A stretch of DNA of 64,000 nucleotides from Asaia bogorensis (lineage in GTDB: Bacteria > Pseudomonadota > Alphaproteobacteria > Acetobacterales > Acetobacteraceae): assembly GCA_945868845.1 (NCBI GenBank), contig CAMBMS010000005.1, forward strand, positions 1-64,000. The letters are read 5' to 3'. Below are positions 38,027 to 46,833 of the stretch, one piece after another (positions within the stretch are counted from its first letter, which is position 1; the number at the start of each line of letters is the position of its first letter). The position numbers and the translations under genes were made by a program. Below the pieces are notes generated by a model, which was given only the letters and a program-made list of their open reading frames with translations, ran no database searches and had not been told where the DNA came from.

Positions 38027-38042
38027 AACCGGAGTGATGCCG

Positions 38043-39155
38043 ATGAACATCGTGGTAACCGACAGACAGCCGGAAATCTCAACCCAAAGCCTGCTGGGCT
38101 ATGTGGATTGCGATCTGCACCCTTATTTCAAGTCGCCCGCCGAGCTGGACCCCTTTTTATCCGAGCGTTGGCGAGAGCATCGGCACACGATTGGAGCGAG
38201 GTCGCGTCAGGCGCTGGCGAACATGCCGCAATATCCGCGTCTGTCGCCAGGGTTTGGCATGCGAATGGATGCATGGCCGGCAGATGGCAGCCATCCGGGG
38301 TCGGACTTGTCCTTGATGCGCGAGCAATTGATCGATGCGTTCGGCATGGCGCATGGCATCATGCTGCCGCTGCTGGGGCGTGGGGCGGATGAGCGCAATG
38401 TTGAATTCGGCGCGGCGATGTGCGCGGCGGTGAATAACTGGATGGCGCATCGGTGGTCGGACCCTGAACCTCGGTTAAAGGGCTCAGTGCAGATCACGGT
38501 CGAATATGCCGATGCGGCGATCGCGGAGATCGAAAAGTGGGCGGGCGACAAGCGTTTCGCACAAGTACAAATCCCGCCGCGCGGGTTGGAGCCTTTGGGG
38601 CGGCGGCGCTACTGGCCAATCCTAGAAGCCTGCGCGGCGAACGGATTTCCGGTAGCGCTGCATCTAGGCGGCACGGCGGGGCATCCCTCGACGGGGGGTG
38701 GATCGCCGTCTTTCTATCATGAGGAACATCATTCCTATGTGCAGAGCATGGAGGCACTGGTGACATCCTTGGTCTGCGAGGGGGTGTTCGAGCGGATTCC
38801 GAAGTTAAAGGTGGTGTTGGTGGAGGGCGGGTTTGCCTGGATTCCGGCGCTGACCTGGCGGCTCGATAAGCACTGGAAACGGTTGCGCGCGGAGGTGCCG
38901 CATCTGAAGCGACTGCCTAGCGAGTATATCCGCGATCATATCTGGGTAACGACGCAACCGGTGGAAGAGCCGGAGCGGCCGGGGGATATGTTGTCCACCC
39001 TGGAATGGATCGGCTGGGACCGGGTGATGTTTTCAACCGATTATCCGCATTGGGACCAAGACGATCCACGCCATGCCTTTAAGGTGGCAATTCCGGAACG
39101 CGAGAAGAAGATGCTGTTCCGCGACAACGCGCTGGCTTTCTACGGCCTGAAATAA
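38043..39155 (+). CDS. ACMSD-type amidohydrolase (2 of 2)
   Basis: This 370-aa protein is a paralogue of the preceding gene. Shared landmarks are VDCDLHPYFKSPAELDPFL at the start, VALHLGGTAGHPSTGGGSPS with the mid His, a LVCEGVFERIPKLKVVLVE strand pair and FSTDYPHWDQDDPRHAF. I chose ATG 38043, placed 8 bp after ggag. GTG 38034 and ATG 38037 are also open. Its TAA is followed immediately by the Rieske start. Decarboxylation or hydrolysis of a carboxylated intermediate is expected. Confidence 0.85.
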   Translation: MNIVVTDRQPEISTQSLLGYVDCDLHPYFKSPAELDPFLSERWREHRHTIGARSRQALANMPQYPRLSPGFGMRMDAWPADGSHPGSDLSLMREQLIDAFGMAHGIMLPLLGRGADERNVEFGAAMCAAVNNWMAHRWSDPEPRLKGSVQITVEYADAAIAEIEKWAGDKRFAQVQIPPRGLEPLGRRRYWPILEACAANGFPVALHLGGTAGHPSTGGGSPSFYHEEHHSYVQSMEALVTSLVCEGVFERIPKLKVVLVEGGFAWIPALTWRLDKHWKRLRAEVPHLKRLPSEYIRDHIWVTTQPVEEPERPGDMLSTLEWIGWDRVMFSTDYPHWDQDDPRHAFKVAIPEREKKMLFRDNALAFYGLK

Positions 39156-39572
39156 ATGATGACGCGCCATGTCGTTGCCACCGTGGATGAGATCGCGCCG
39201 GGGGGGTGCAAGATCATTACCGTAAGGGGGCGCGAGATCGGTTTGTTCAATATCGCATCGGAATTCTATGCCCTGATCAATCGCTGTCCGCATGAGGGGG
39301 CGGCGTTGTGCAAGGGCCGCATCACTGGGCGAATGGAAGCGGACAAGCCGGGGGAATACCGGCTGACCAAGGTGGGCGAAATGCTGCGTTGCCCCTGGCA
39401 TGGGTGGGAGTTTGATATTCGCACCGGGCAAAGCTGGTGCGATCCGGACCATATTTTTGTCCGAAGTTACAAGGTGAGCGTTGAGCCCGGCGAAAGCCTG
39501 GTCAAGGGCCCGTTTGTGGCGGAGACCGTGCCGGTGCGAGTGGAGGGCAACTACGTCGTGGTGGATATGTAA
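39156..39572 (+). CDS. Rieske [2Fe-2S] ferredoxin-like protein
   Basis: This 138-aa protein is a single Rieske domain. Cluster ligands sit in INRCPHEGAAL (C-x-H) and LRCPWHGWEFD (C-x2-H), separated by about 37 residues, which is longer than in minimal ferredoxins. It resembles the ferredoxin or N-terminal part of ring-hydroxylating systems, but no catalytic mononuclear-iron domain is present. It probably passes electrons to an oxygenase encoded elsewhere or to a partner of this run. The first codons are ATGATG, directly after the TAA of the amidohydrolase. Confidence 0.88.
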   Translation: MMTRHVVATVDEIAPGGCKIITVRGREIGLFNIASEFYALINRCPHEGAALCKGRITGRMEADKPGEYRLTKVGEMLRCPWHGWEFDIRTGQSWCDPDHIFVRSYKVSVEPGESLVKGPFVAETVPVRVEGNYVVVDM

Positions 39573-39603
39573 TGCCTTAGAGTTTGGCGGATTCGAAATA
39601 AAA

Positions 39604-39630
39604 TTGGGGGCTTTGCTCCCAATCTCCACC
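39604..39630 (+). repeat. Palindromic repeat copy A (TTGGGGGCTTTGC type)
   Basis: The sequence ttgggggctttgctcccaa, then tctccacc, forms a short stem (attggg/cccaat) and matches, in opposite orientation, the element at 42124-42152. A more diverged relative (gtcggggcgctgtccctaaccccgc) lies at 41933-41957. Palindromic intergenic elements of the form ggggg-c-ttt-gcccc are common in Alphaproteobacteria. This is likely one such family. Confidence 0.55.
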
Positions 39631-39684
39631 AAGGACATGTCGCCCCTGGATCCGGGTCCGTATGGTGATGAGGAGGAACTGGCT

Positions 39685-39705
39685 CTAAGGACATGACGTC
39701 CTTAG
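39685..39705. terminator. 8-bp perfect hairpin between Rieske and SDR genes
   Basis: The arms ctaaggac and gtccttag flank the loop atgac in the 172-bp gap between the convergent Rieske and SDR genes. There is no T-run. It is a candidate factor-assisted or bidirectional 3'-end element. Confidence 0.4.
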
Positions 39706-39744
39706 CGGGATTCGGGGCAGCGCTCAGACCTTGCTTTCATTCGG

Positions 39745-40542
39745 TCATACTTTCTGCGGCGCCACCGCGCCGCCGCCACCGGCGCGGCCGCCATCAACCA
39801 CGACATGACCGCCCGTCATGTGCCCAGAAAGATCGGAACTTAAAAATAGCACCGCGTTGGCGATTTCCTCGGGTAGGGCGTAGCGCCCATCGGGAGTCGC
39901 GGCGGAGGCCATGCTGTGGGCAACTTCCGGTGCAGTGGGGCTGCGCATTGCCTCAATGGAACGCATCATGCGGGTCTCCACCGGGCCGGGGCAGACGGCG
40001 TTGATGCGGATGCCCTGGCGCGCGACGTCGATGGCTACGGATTTCGTCATGCCGAGCACGGCGTGCTTCGACCCTATATAGGCGATCATGCCCGGTGAGC
40101 CAAACAGGGCGGCGGTGGAGGCGGTATTGACGATGCTGCCGCTACCTTGTTTGAGCATGACCGGCAGCACGTATTTCATGCCGAGGAAGACGCCTTTGAC
40201 GTTCACGGCTATCACCTGGTCGAACACAGCTTCGTCGTAATCGGGCATCGGCGTGAGTTTGCCTTCGATGCCGGCATTGTTGAAGAAGCAGTCGATGCTG
40301 CCATAGGCATCCAAGCAAGCCTGCACATAGGCGCGCGCGTCGGCGCTGCTGGTGACATCGGCACGGCGGAAGGTCGCGTCGCCGCCATTCTGGCGCACAA
40401 TGCCGGCGGTGGCCTCGCCAGCCGCCGCATCGACATCGACCAGGAAGACTTTGGCGCCGCGTTCAGCAAAGCCGATAGCCGTGGCGCGGCCGATGCCACC
40501 GCCGCCGCCGGTGATCAGAGCTACTTTACCATCGAATTTCAT
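39745..40542 (-). CDS. Short-chain dehydrogenase/reductase
   Basis: This classical SDR (265 aa) has the nucleotide motif TGGGGGIGRATAIGFAERGA, NNAGIEGKLTPMPDYDE, the catalytic serine region IVNTASTAALFGSPG, YIGSKHAVLG (YxxxK) and GHMTGGHVVVDGGRAGGGG at the C-terminus. It oxidises or reduces a hydroxy/keto group with NAD(P). It is convergent to the Rieske gene and followed on the same strand, upstream, by a small membrane protein gene. Its substrate is unknown. Confidence 0.88.
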   Translation of the reverse strand: MKFDGKVALITGGGGGIGRATAIGFAERGAKVFLVDVDAAAGEATAGIVRQNGGDATFRRADVTSSADARAYVQACLDAYGSIDCFFNNAGIEGKLTPMPDYDEAVFDQVIAVNVKGVFLGMKYVLPVMLKQGSGSIVNTASTAALFGSPGMIAYIGSKHAVLGMTKSVAIDVARQGIRINAVCPGPVETRMMRSIEAMRSPTAPEVAHSMASAATPDGRYALPEEIANAVLFLSSDLSGHMTGGHVVVDGGRAGGGGAVAPQKV

Positions 40543-40691
40543 AGATTTTCCCCTAGGTTTCCCATAGGCCTCGCCGGACGGAAGCCAACGTTAAGCCTCG
40601 CAAGTATGAGGGTCGGCACTATCCCCCACGCGGCCACCTACAGCACACTATCGTTGGGTGGCCAAGTAGGGTGAGAGTGCCGATCTTAAAT

Positions 40692-40913
40692 TCAACGCGG
40701 CATTAAGGTTTCGGTAATGATGTGGATCAGCTCGACATAACTGCGCACCAGGACGTACACCACCGCGCCGGCGACGGTTCCGATGGGCAGGGCAGGCCAG
40801 GATGCGCCCGTCAGGAAAAGCAGCAGGGCGCCGAGTGGCACGCAAAGCGCCAACACGGCGGCTAGGATTTTGCCGTGGCGGTGCAGCAGGTTGATGATCG
40901 GGTAGTTTTCCAT
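40692..40913 (-). CDS. Small membrane protein, function unknown
   Basis: This 73-aa protein has two predicted membrane helices, ILAAVLALCVPLGALLLFL and IGTVAGAVVYVLVRSYVELI, after a short basic N-terminus (MENYPIINLLHRHGK). I do not recognise a family. Coding status is supported by the clear helix pattern, Met start and stop. It is divergent from the lyase gene at 41030 and 149 bp upstream of the SDR on the same strand, so the two may be cotranscribed. Confidence 0.6.
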   Translation of the reverse strand: MENYPIINLLHRHGKILAAVLALCVPLGALLLFLTGASWPALPIGTVAGAVVYVLVRSYVELIHIITETLMPR

Positions 40914-41029
40914 TTTCTCCCTCGCGCGGCACGATGCGGAGCACGCGGTATGGCATTGCCGCGCGTGCTTGTCGCCCTGGTGGGGGCCGCCTATCTTCCG
41001 TGCCGAAAATTAATCCGAAGGAAACCGTT

Positions 41030-41893
41030 ATGAATGCCCCCGATCGTCTGCGTGCCCTGCTAGCGCAACCCGGCTTTGTCACCATGCCGGCAGTGTGGGA
41101 TGGTCTGACCGCCAAGCTGGCCGCGGCCGCCGGGTTCAGGACGGCGTTTCTGTCGGGTTCCTGCGTCGCGGCCAGCCGGCTGGGGGGACCGGATCTCGAT
41201 CTGATTTCGTTCGCGGAAATGTTTGATAGCTTCAACATGGTGCATGGCGCGGCGCCGGAAACCTTGGTGCTGGCTGACGGCGATCATGGTTATGGCAATC
41301 CGATGAATGTGCAGCGCACGGTGCGTGCCTATGGGCGCGCTGGCGCGGCTGCCATCCTGATCGAAGACAAGATTACGCCGCGCGCGCTGACTGCCGCGGG
41401 CAAGCCGTGCATTCCGCGCGAGGAAGCACGGATGAAGATGCGCGCGGCAGTGCAGGCGGCGCACGAGTCTGGCATTCTGATCCTGGCACGCACCGATTGC
41501 CGTCCCACTGCCGGCATCGACGAGGCTGTGGCGCGGATCGAGATGTATGCGGAGGAAGGGGCGGATATCCTGTTCCTTGATTCCCCGGAAAACGACGATG
41601 AAATCCGTCGTGCCGTGCTGGCCGCAAAAGGCAAGCCGTCGTTTGCCGTGTTGTCCCCCGGGGCACCACGCGCGACGCCATCGAAGACACAGGCGGAGGC
41701 GTTGGGCTTCAAGATCGGCACCTATCCGACCGGCATGCTGTCGCCGGCGGCGGCAGGGATGAAGGCGGGCCTGGCGGCCCTGGTGGCCGGCGAAGCGACA
41801 GCGGCGAGCGCGTTGCCGCCAGCAGAACTGCGCGCGATCCTCGGTTACGCAGACTACGACGCACAGGCAAAGCCGTTCATAATTGGCGGCTAA
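41030..41893 (+). CDS. Isocitrate lyase/PEP mutase superfamily enzyme
   Basis: This 287-aa TIM-barrel lyase has VWDGLTAKLAAAAGFRTAFL, SRLGGPDLDLISFAEM, the metal-binding LADGDHGYGNPMNVQRTVRA, EDKITPR and ILARTDCRPTAGIDEAVAR. The family includes oxaloacetate decarboxylases, methylisocitrate lyases and carboxyphosphonoenolpyruvate mutases. The absence of the KKCGH motif argues against a true isocitrate lyase. I chose ATG 41030 with aaggaaa upstream. The C-terminal IIGG and stop are followed by a gene-poor stretch. Confidence 0.85.
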   Translation: MNAPDRLRALLAQPGFVTMPAVWDGLTAKLAAAAGFRTAFLSGSCVAASRLGGPDLDLISFAEMFDSFNMVHGAAPETLVLADGDHGYGNPMNVQRTVRAYGRAGAAAILIEDKITPRALTAAGKPCIPREEARMKMRAAVQAAHESGILILARTDCRPTAGIDEAVARIEMYAEEGADILFLDSPENDDEIRRAVLAAKGKPSFAVLSPGAPRATPSKTQAEALGFKIGTYPTGMLSPAAAGMKAGLAALVAGEATAASALPPAELRAILGYADYDAQAKPFIIGG

Positions 41894-42009
41894 TGCCAGG
41901 TCTGGGGGAGCATGACCTTTCGGAAGCAAGGTCGGGGCGCTGTCCCTAACCCCGCTAAGAGGCGATGCTACTTAAAACCCATTCATTTGGTGATGATGAA
42001 GAGGGAGGC

Positions 42010-42123
42010 TGCGAACCGCCCTGGGTTTGTCCGAGATTCCAACTTCTGAGAAGGTGGAGCGATGACAAGCAAGACGACGAACAAGTATTCCCCCAAGGTT
42101 CGTTCCCGCGCGCTGCAGCTGGT
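42010..42123 (+). mobile_element. IS3-family left-end remnant with OrfA N-terminus
   Basis: The segment starts tgcgaaccgccctgggttt, close to the left terminal repeat of a common IS3-type element (tgaaccgcc...gggttt). The expected spacer and ggtggagcg site lead to ATG 42062, which reads [17 protein letters not shown], the typical OrfA start. Homology stops within about 20 codons, where the sequence turns into the palindromic repeat. No right end, OrfB or DDE catalytic domain is present. The rest of 41894-42186 shows no gene. Confidence 0.7.
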
Positions 42124-42152
42124 GGGAGTTTGGGTGCAAAGCCCCCAAACTT
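42124..42152 (-). repeat. Palindromic repeat copy B, opposite orientation to copy A
   Basis: Read on the minus strand the sequence is gtttgggggctttgcaccc, then aaactccc, matching copy A at 39604 at most positions around the ggggg-cttttgc-ccca core. It abuts the truncated end of the IS3 remnant. The two copies flank the SDR, membrane-protein and lyase genes. Confidence 0.55.
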
Positions 42153-42186
42153 ACTTCCGGTAGGTCGCACTCATCGAGACTTAGTA

Positions 42187-43434
42187 TTAGCCGCTATTGG
42201 CCGGCAGTGTGCGTGGCCATAGTTGCGCGCGCCAGTGCCAGCCGATGGCGAGTGTCGCCAACAGGCCGATGCCGCAATAGAGGATGGCGGTTTCCCTGAA
42301 GCCCAGGCGCGGAATGAGGACGCCGGAGAGCAACAGGCCGACCGGCAGGCCATAGATCGCCAGCATACGTACCCCCATCACCCGGCCGCGGAAGCGTGGT
42401 CCGGCGATATGCAGCAGCATGACCGCCATCGGCACCATCGACAGGCTTTGTGACATGCCGGCTGCCACCAGCATCGCGTTCGCACCCAACATGGTGGGCA
42501 TATGCACGAACACCAGCAGCATCGCATGCCAGGCGAGGGCGAAGACCAGCATGAAGCGGGCCGGCAGAATGCGCCGCCCGAGTAGGCTGACGATCAGCGA
42601 GCCAAGCAACGACCCGACGGCGAAGCTCGCGGCCAAGGTACCGAGGCCTGCCTGGCCGACGTGGAGTACATTACGTGCGACATAGGGTAGCAGGCCCAGG
42701 GTCCAGGGCCAGGCGGTTAGGTTGACGAGGAAGGCAAGCCACATACCCGCCAGCAAGACGGGGGTTTGCCAGACATGGACGACGCCCTCGCGCAGATCGC
42801 CCCAGGGCGAGGCGCTTGTAACGATGGTTTTGCGCGCGGGCGGCGCGCCGATGCTAAACGTTAACAAGCAGCCGGCGCTGTAGAACAGCGCGAACACCAT
42901 GCAGGCAGGGCCCATGCCGATGGCGGCGTAGACCGCCGCGCCGGCTAGAGCGCCGGCGACGCGCGCGGAATCGGAGGTGATACGTGACAGCGCCACGCCG
43001 GCCATTAGCCGGTCCGGCGGCAGAATTTCCGCCGACAGCGCATTGCGCACGCCGGTATCGGAGGCGCGGATCAGGCCGGACAGGGCGGCGAGGAGAAAAA
43101 CATAGAGCGGATGCAGGGCACCGGCAAAGGCGAGGCTCATCAGGCAAAGCGCCACCAGCGCATATACCGCGCGCATGGCGGTGAGCACGTTGCGATGGCC
43201 CAGTCGATCGCTCGCCATGCCCATGCCGGGCGCGATCAGGGTGCCGAGATATTGAAGCGCCCCGTAGAGCGTGAGCAGCAGAACGGAATCCGTTTCGACT
43301 AGAATGTACCAGCCGAGGACGATTACTTCCATCTCCGTGCCCCAGGAGGTGGCCAGATCGGCGGGAAACTGGAAGCGGAAAGCGCGGACCTGAAAGGGCG
43401 ACAGGAAGCCGGGCCGACGTTGCGAAACCTCCAT
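42187..43434 (-). CDS. MFS transporter
   Basis: This 12-helix major facilitator (415 aa) begins with [20 protein letters not shown]. It has the loop motif [18 protein letters not shown] between TM2 and TM3 and matching second-half sequence [18 protein letters not shown]. It resembles the enterobactin-exporter-like MFS group, but the substrate is unknown. It follows the PLP-enzyme gene after 17 bp on the same strand, so transport of that enzyme's amino acid or product is plausible. Confidence 0.88.
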   Translation of the reverse strand: MEVSQRRPGFLSPFQVRAFRFQFPADLATSWGTEMEVIVLGWYILVETDSVLLLTLYGALQYLGTLIAPGMGMASDRLGHRNVLTAMRAVYALVALCLMSLAFAGALHPLYVFLLAALSGLIRASDTGVRNALSAEILPPDRLMAGVALSRITSDSARVAGALAGAAVYAAIGMGPACMVFALFYSAGCLLTFSIGAPPARKTIVTSASPWGDLREGVVHVWQTPVLLAGMWLAFLVNLTAWPWTLGLLPYVARNVLHVGQAGLGTLAASFAVGSLLGSLIVSLLGRRILPARFMLVFALAWHAMLLVFVHMPTMLGANAMLVAAGMSQSLSMVPMAVMLLHIAGPRFRGRVMGVRMLAIYGLPVGLLLSGVLIPRLGFRETAILYCGIGLLATLAIGWHWRAQLWPRTLPANSG

Positions 43435-43451
43435 TCAGCGCATCGTGCCCA

Positions 43452-44576
43452 TCATGTCATCGCTCCCCGGGCGGTCACCGGCCACAGGCATTCGACGCGG
43501 CCGTTGCGGACGCCGACATACCAGTCGTAGCGATCGACCGTCGGATCGCAATGGCCGGGCACGAGGCGCAGTTTTTCACCCAGTTTCGGCATGGTGGCCT
43601 CCGATGCCACATCCAGCTTACCGTGCTCGTCGGAGGCGCTGACATAGTTTATGTCGGGACGTTGCCAGATGAGCGGAAAGCCGGAATCGGTGGAGACGGC
43701 CTTGTGGCCGGCATCGAGGACGGCGAGGCCCTGGCGCGGCGCGCTCATCACCGTGGCGAGCACGAACAAGGCATGCCGGAAGGTGGAGATGGGCTGGCCC
43801 GCCGCATCCATGTTGCGCGCGTAATCGGCGTCCATGAAGGCGTAGCTGCCGGCTTGGATTTCAGTATAGACGCCGGAATGCGATTCCAGCTCGAAAGTGC
43901 CAGTTCCGGCGCCGCCGACGATCGGGCAATCGAGGCCCTGCTGGCGGAGTTGTTCCACCGTGCGGCGGGAACCCTCGGTGGCGAAGTCGATCATGGCTTT
44001 GCGCTCGCTGATGCTGCGCTTGTGCTGGGCGCTGCCGTGATAGGCTTGCAGGCCGCCAAAGATCAGGTGTTTCGAGGCGGCGATTTTCTTCGCTAGCTCC
44101 ACCGCGTCCGGCCCTGGCTGGACGCCGCAGCGGGCGGCGCCGACATCGATTTCCACCAAGACGGACATTCGTACACCCGCATCAGCGGCGGCGGTCTCGA
44201 TCGCGGCCACCTGGATGGCGTCGTCGACGCAGACCGCGACCTTGGCGATACGTTGCAACGCCGCCAGACGTGCCAGCTTGGAGGCGCCCACGACCTCATT
44301 GCTGACTAGGATATCCTGCACGCCGCCCCAGGCGAGGGCTTCCGCCTCGCCGGTTTTCTGCACGCATTGCCCGACGGCGCCGCGGGCGATTTGTCGCATC
44401 GCCACGACGGCCGATTTATGCGTGTTTGCGTGCGCGCGCAGTTTCGTGCGCGTGGGAGCGAGCAGAGCTGCCATGCGGTCGAGGTTGAATTCGAACGCGT
44501 CGAGGTCAAGCACCAGGGCCGGAGTGTCAATTTCATCCTCACGCATGCCCGGGTGGGCGGGTGGCGATTGTTGCAT
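43452..44576 (-). CDS. DSD1/D-threonine aldolase-like PLP enzyme
   Basis: This 374-aa fold-type III PLP protein has the N-terminal TPALVLDLDAFEFNLDRMA and the PLP lysine in LRAHANTHKSAVV (K54). VLVEIDVGAARCGVQPGPDA and QAGSYAFMDADYARNMDAAG follow. The C-terminal metal-site histidine and cysteine are in LVPGHCDPTVDRYD. Relatives are D-serine dehydratases, D-threonine aldolases and 3-hydroxy-D-aspartate aldolases. The start is ATG 44576 behind ggggagag. It is probably in an operon with the MFS transporter downstream. Confidence 0.88.
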   Translation of the reverse strand: MQQSPPAHPGMREDEIDTPALVLDLDAFEFNLDRMAALLAPTRTKLRAHANTHKSAVVAMRQIARGAVGQCVQKTGEAEALAWGGVQDILVSNEVVGASKLARLAALQRIAKVAVCVDDAIQVAAIETAAADAGVRMSVLVEIDVGAARCGVQPGPDAVELAKKIAASKHLIFGGLQAYHGSAQHKRSISERKAMIDFATEGSRRTVEQLRQQGLDCPIVGGAGTGTFELESHSGVYTEIQAGSYAFMDADYARNMDAAGQPISTFRHALFVLATVMSAPRQGLAVLDAGHKAVSTDSGFPLIWQRPDINYVSASDEHGKLDVASEATMPKLGEKLRLVPGHCDPTVDRYDWYVGVRNGRVECLWPVTARGAMT

Positions 44577-44867
44577 TGTCTCTCTCCCCAGGCTTTTCGG
44601 GTTGCCCCGGCGGTCCGCCGGTAAGGCGGCGAAGCTATAGCTACCTATCCGCAGGAAGCCGAATTCCACGCTGCTGTGCAGCCGTTTCGTCCGTGACCCA
44701 TCCCCGGCGGCGCCGAGAGCAACGAAGACGGGCCGGGCTATCGCGCAGAACCGTCATCGGTGACCCATGGCCGATAAACTAGCTCGGCAACATGCCAGTC
44801 TCTCCCATCAGGAGGCATAGTCACGCCACCACCATTCCTTAGACCGTCAATCCAAAGGGGACAAGAC

Positions 44868-45110
44868 ATGTCCCATACCCGGGCTCAACTGACACACGCG
44901 GGTACGTATCCACATGATGTCGTGCGCATGGAACAATTTTATACCAGGGTCCGAGGCCTGAGCGTCACCGATTCCGGGTGGTCGCAGCGGAACAATTCGC
45001 GCCTGACCTTTCTCAGCGCCGATCCAAGGACGCATCACCAGGTGGTGCTACTGACCGGAGGCCGGAGGAGGCGAAGAGAACTCAGTTGCCATTTGACAAA
45101 GAAATTATAT
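44868..45110 (+). pseudogene. VOC dioxygenase gene, N-terminal fragment (left of insertion)
   Basis: From ATG 44868 the frame reads MSHTRAQLTHAGTYPHDVVR, then MEQFYTRVRGLSVTDSGW and LTFLSADPRTHHQVVLLTG, a typical VOC N-terminal half. A one-base shift then gives RRPEEAKRTQLPFDKEII before a TAG at about 45110. Family homology ends there, and foreign DNA begins. The missing C-terminal half lies at 48467-48758. The frame continues by chance into the transporter gene, but the fusion is not a real protein. The 291 bp before it, after the PLP gene, hold no gene that I see. Confidence 0.75.
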
Positions 45111-45245
45111 AGTTTCTACTTTACCACGATTTGCTGTGTCGGTCGCGTGCAAAGATCGCTCCATTTCAGGCGCTTCTCCTTGGTGGCCGCGCTCATCGTT
45201 CGCCGGCATGGTTGTCTGGCAAATTCAAAAAACGGAGGAAACAAC

Positions 45246-46238
45246 ATGAAACGCAGAACCATCGTCACGAGTCTTGCCGCCGCCGCAGTCGCGGCACCGT
45301 TCGTCAAGGCGAACGCCCAGGCACCGCTCACGCTGAACGGTGCCGTTCAGTTCAACGACGACCACGCATTCAACAAGGCGCTGCTCAAGTTCGAGGAGCT
45401 GGTGAAGAAGTACTACGGCAAGCCGATCAACTTCGTGCTGCACCGCAATTCCTCGCTCGGACTCGAGAAGCAGTATTTCGAGTACATGGCGCAAGGCAAG
45501 GCGGTCGACTACAGCATCGTCTCGCCGGCGCACATGTCGACCTTCTCAAAGGCGGCACCCTTCATCGACGCGCCCTTCCTGTTCCGCGACCTCGCGCACT
45601 GGAACAAGGTGCTCGACGCCGACTTGCTGAAGCCCGTTGCCGACGAGATCGCGCAGAAGGCCGACGTCATGCTGATCGGCTACGCCGGCGGCGGCACGCG
45701 CAACATCTTCGCCAACAAGCCGGTGACCAACCTCACCGAGATCAAGGGTCTCAAGGTGCGCGTGCAGGGCGCGCCGATCTGGTCGAAGACCTTCAGCGCC
45801 GCCGGCATGGCCCCGACCGTCATCGCCTACAACGAGGTCTACAACGCCATCCAGAACAACGTTATCGCCGCCGGCGAGAACGAGGCGGCGGGTGTCGAGA
45901 CCATGAAGTTCTACGAAGTGGCGCCGCACCTTGCGATGACCGAGCACGCCATCACGATCCGGCCGATCTGTTTCTCGGGCAAGACCTTCAAGACCCTGCC
46001 CAAGGACCTGCAGGACGCCGTCATCAAGGCCGGCAAGGAGGCCGGCGCCTACGGCCGCCAGATCGAAAGCTCGGAGGACGAGCAGAAGCTCGTGGCGATG
46101 GAAAAGTCTGGCAAGCTAAAGCGTGTGCCGTTCAAGGACCGTGCGGCGATGAAGAAGCTCGTGGATCCAGTGATGGAAGCCTACGCCAAAGAGATCGGCG
46201 CCGACGCCATCTTCTCCAAGATCGTGGCTCTGAACTGA
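45246..46238 (+). CDS. TRAP transporter substrate-binding protein (DctP family)
   Basis: This periplasmic protein (330 aa) has a signal peptide (MKRRTIVTSLAAAAVAAPFV, then KANAQ). It also has a DctP-like body with GAVQFNDDHAFNKALLKFEE, GAPIWSKTFSAAGMAPTVI and YNEVYNAIQNNVIAAGENE, the substrate-contact region. It captures an organic acid or similar ligand and delivers it to the membrane part encoded next. The start is ATG 45246 with cggaggaa 6 bp upstream, a strong RBS. The ligand cannot be told from sequence. Confidence 0.9.
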   Translation: MKRRTIVTSLAAAAVAAPFVKANAQAPLTLNGAVQFNDDHAFNKALLKFEELVKKYYGKPINFVLHRNSSLGLEKQYFEYMAQGKAVDYSIVSPAHMSTFSKAAPFIDAPFLFRDLAHWNKVLDADLLKPVADEIAQKADVMLIGYAGGGTRNIFANKPVTNLTEIKGLKVRVQGAPIWSKTFSAAGMAPTVIAYNEVYNAIQNNVIAAGENEAAGVETMKFYEVAPHLAMTEHAITIRPICFSGKTFKTLPKDLQDAVIKAGKEAGAYGRQIESSEDEQKLVAMEKSGKLKRVPFKDRAAMKKLVDPVMEAYAKEIGADAIFSKIVALN

Positions 46239-46247
46239 CGTCGCGAC

Positions 46248-46279
46248 GCGCAGCGGGCACCCGGCCCGCTGCGCTTTTC
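46248..46279 (+). terminator. Intrinsic terminator/attenuator between binding protein and DctQ genes
   Basis: The arms gcgcagcggg and cccgctgcgc are perfectly complementary (10 bp) around a 7-base loop and are followed by ttttct. It lies 10 bp after the binding-protein stop and 27 bp before dctQ. In TRAP operons such elements let the binding protein be made in excess over the membrane subunits. Confidence 0.75.
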
Positions 46280-46305
46280 TCCAGCGTCGCCGGAAGGTTT
46301 TCTGA

Positions 46306-46833
46306 ATGTTGCTTTCCACTACTCCCCCGCTCGGTACTCTCGAGTCGGGATGGCGCCGGTTCACGGCTGCCTATGCACGCCTGCTGACGTTCCTGCTGGT
46401 GTGCTCGGTGGCGCTGCTCATCGTCCCGGTCACGCTGCAGATCATCTCGCGCTACACCGCGCTGATCCCGTCCTACATCTGGACCGAGGAGATGGCGCGT
46501 TTCATGTTCATCTGGCTGGTCCTGATTGGCGCCATGGTCGGCGTGCGCGAGAGCAGCCATTTCGAGGTCGATGTCTGGCCGACCCTGTCGCGCCGCAGCG
46601 AAGCTGCCGTGCGCATCGTGGCGCGGCTCGGCACGCTCGCACTGGCCGTGGTCTTCGTGTGGGCCGGTACCGAGTTCACTCGCTTTGCCTGGTATCGCAC
46701 GTCCGAGCTGGCCGACCTGCCGCTCTGGATGATCCACATCGCCTGGCCGGTGGCCGGCGTCACCTGGATCGTCTTTCTCGGTGAGCAATTTGTCGACGAG
46801 GCGCGAATCCTTTTCGGCAGGAGCACACCATGA
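46306..46833 (+). CDS. TRAP transporter small permease (DctQ family)
   Basis: This 175-aa membrane protein has four predicted helices, starting LLTFLLVCSVALLIVPVTLQ. It carries the DctQ landmark WTEEMARFMFIWLVLIGAM, then RESSHFEVD and a final helix ending in WIVFLGEQFVDEA. It pairs with DctM in the inner membrane. Its stop overlaps the dctM start by 4 bp, showing coupled translation. Confidence 0.9.
   Translation: MLLSTTPPLGTLESGWRRFTAAYARLLTFLLVCSVALLIVPVTLQIISRYTALIPSYIWTEEMARFMFIWLVLIGAMVGVRESSHFEVDVWPTLSRRSEAAVRIVARLGTLALAVVFVWAGTEFTRFAWYRTSELADLPLWMIHIAWPVAGVTWIVFLGEQFVDEARILFGRSTP

Noticed and set aside
44868-46238. A single 456-codon frame joining VOC N-terminus to the TRAP binding protein
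   Set aside because: The binding protein has its own strong RBS, start and signal peptide at 45246, and the sequence between has no family homology. The fusion is an accident of the insertion.
45131-46387. A 418-codon frame over the TRAP binding-protein gene
   Set aside because: It is a shadow frame of the GC-rich gene at 45246 with repetitive Arg-rich sequence.
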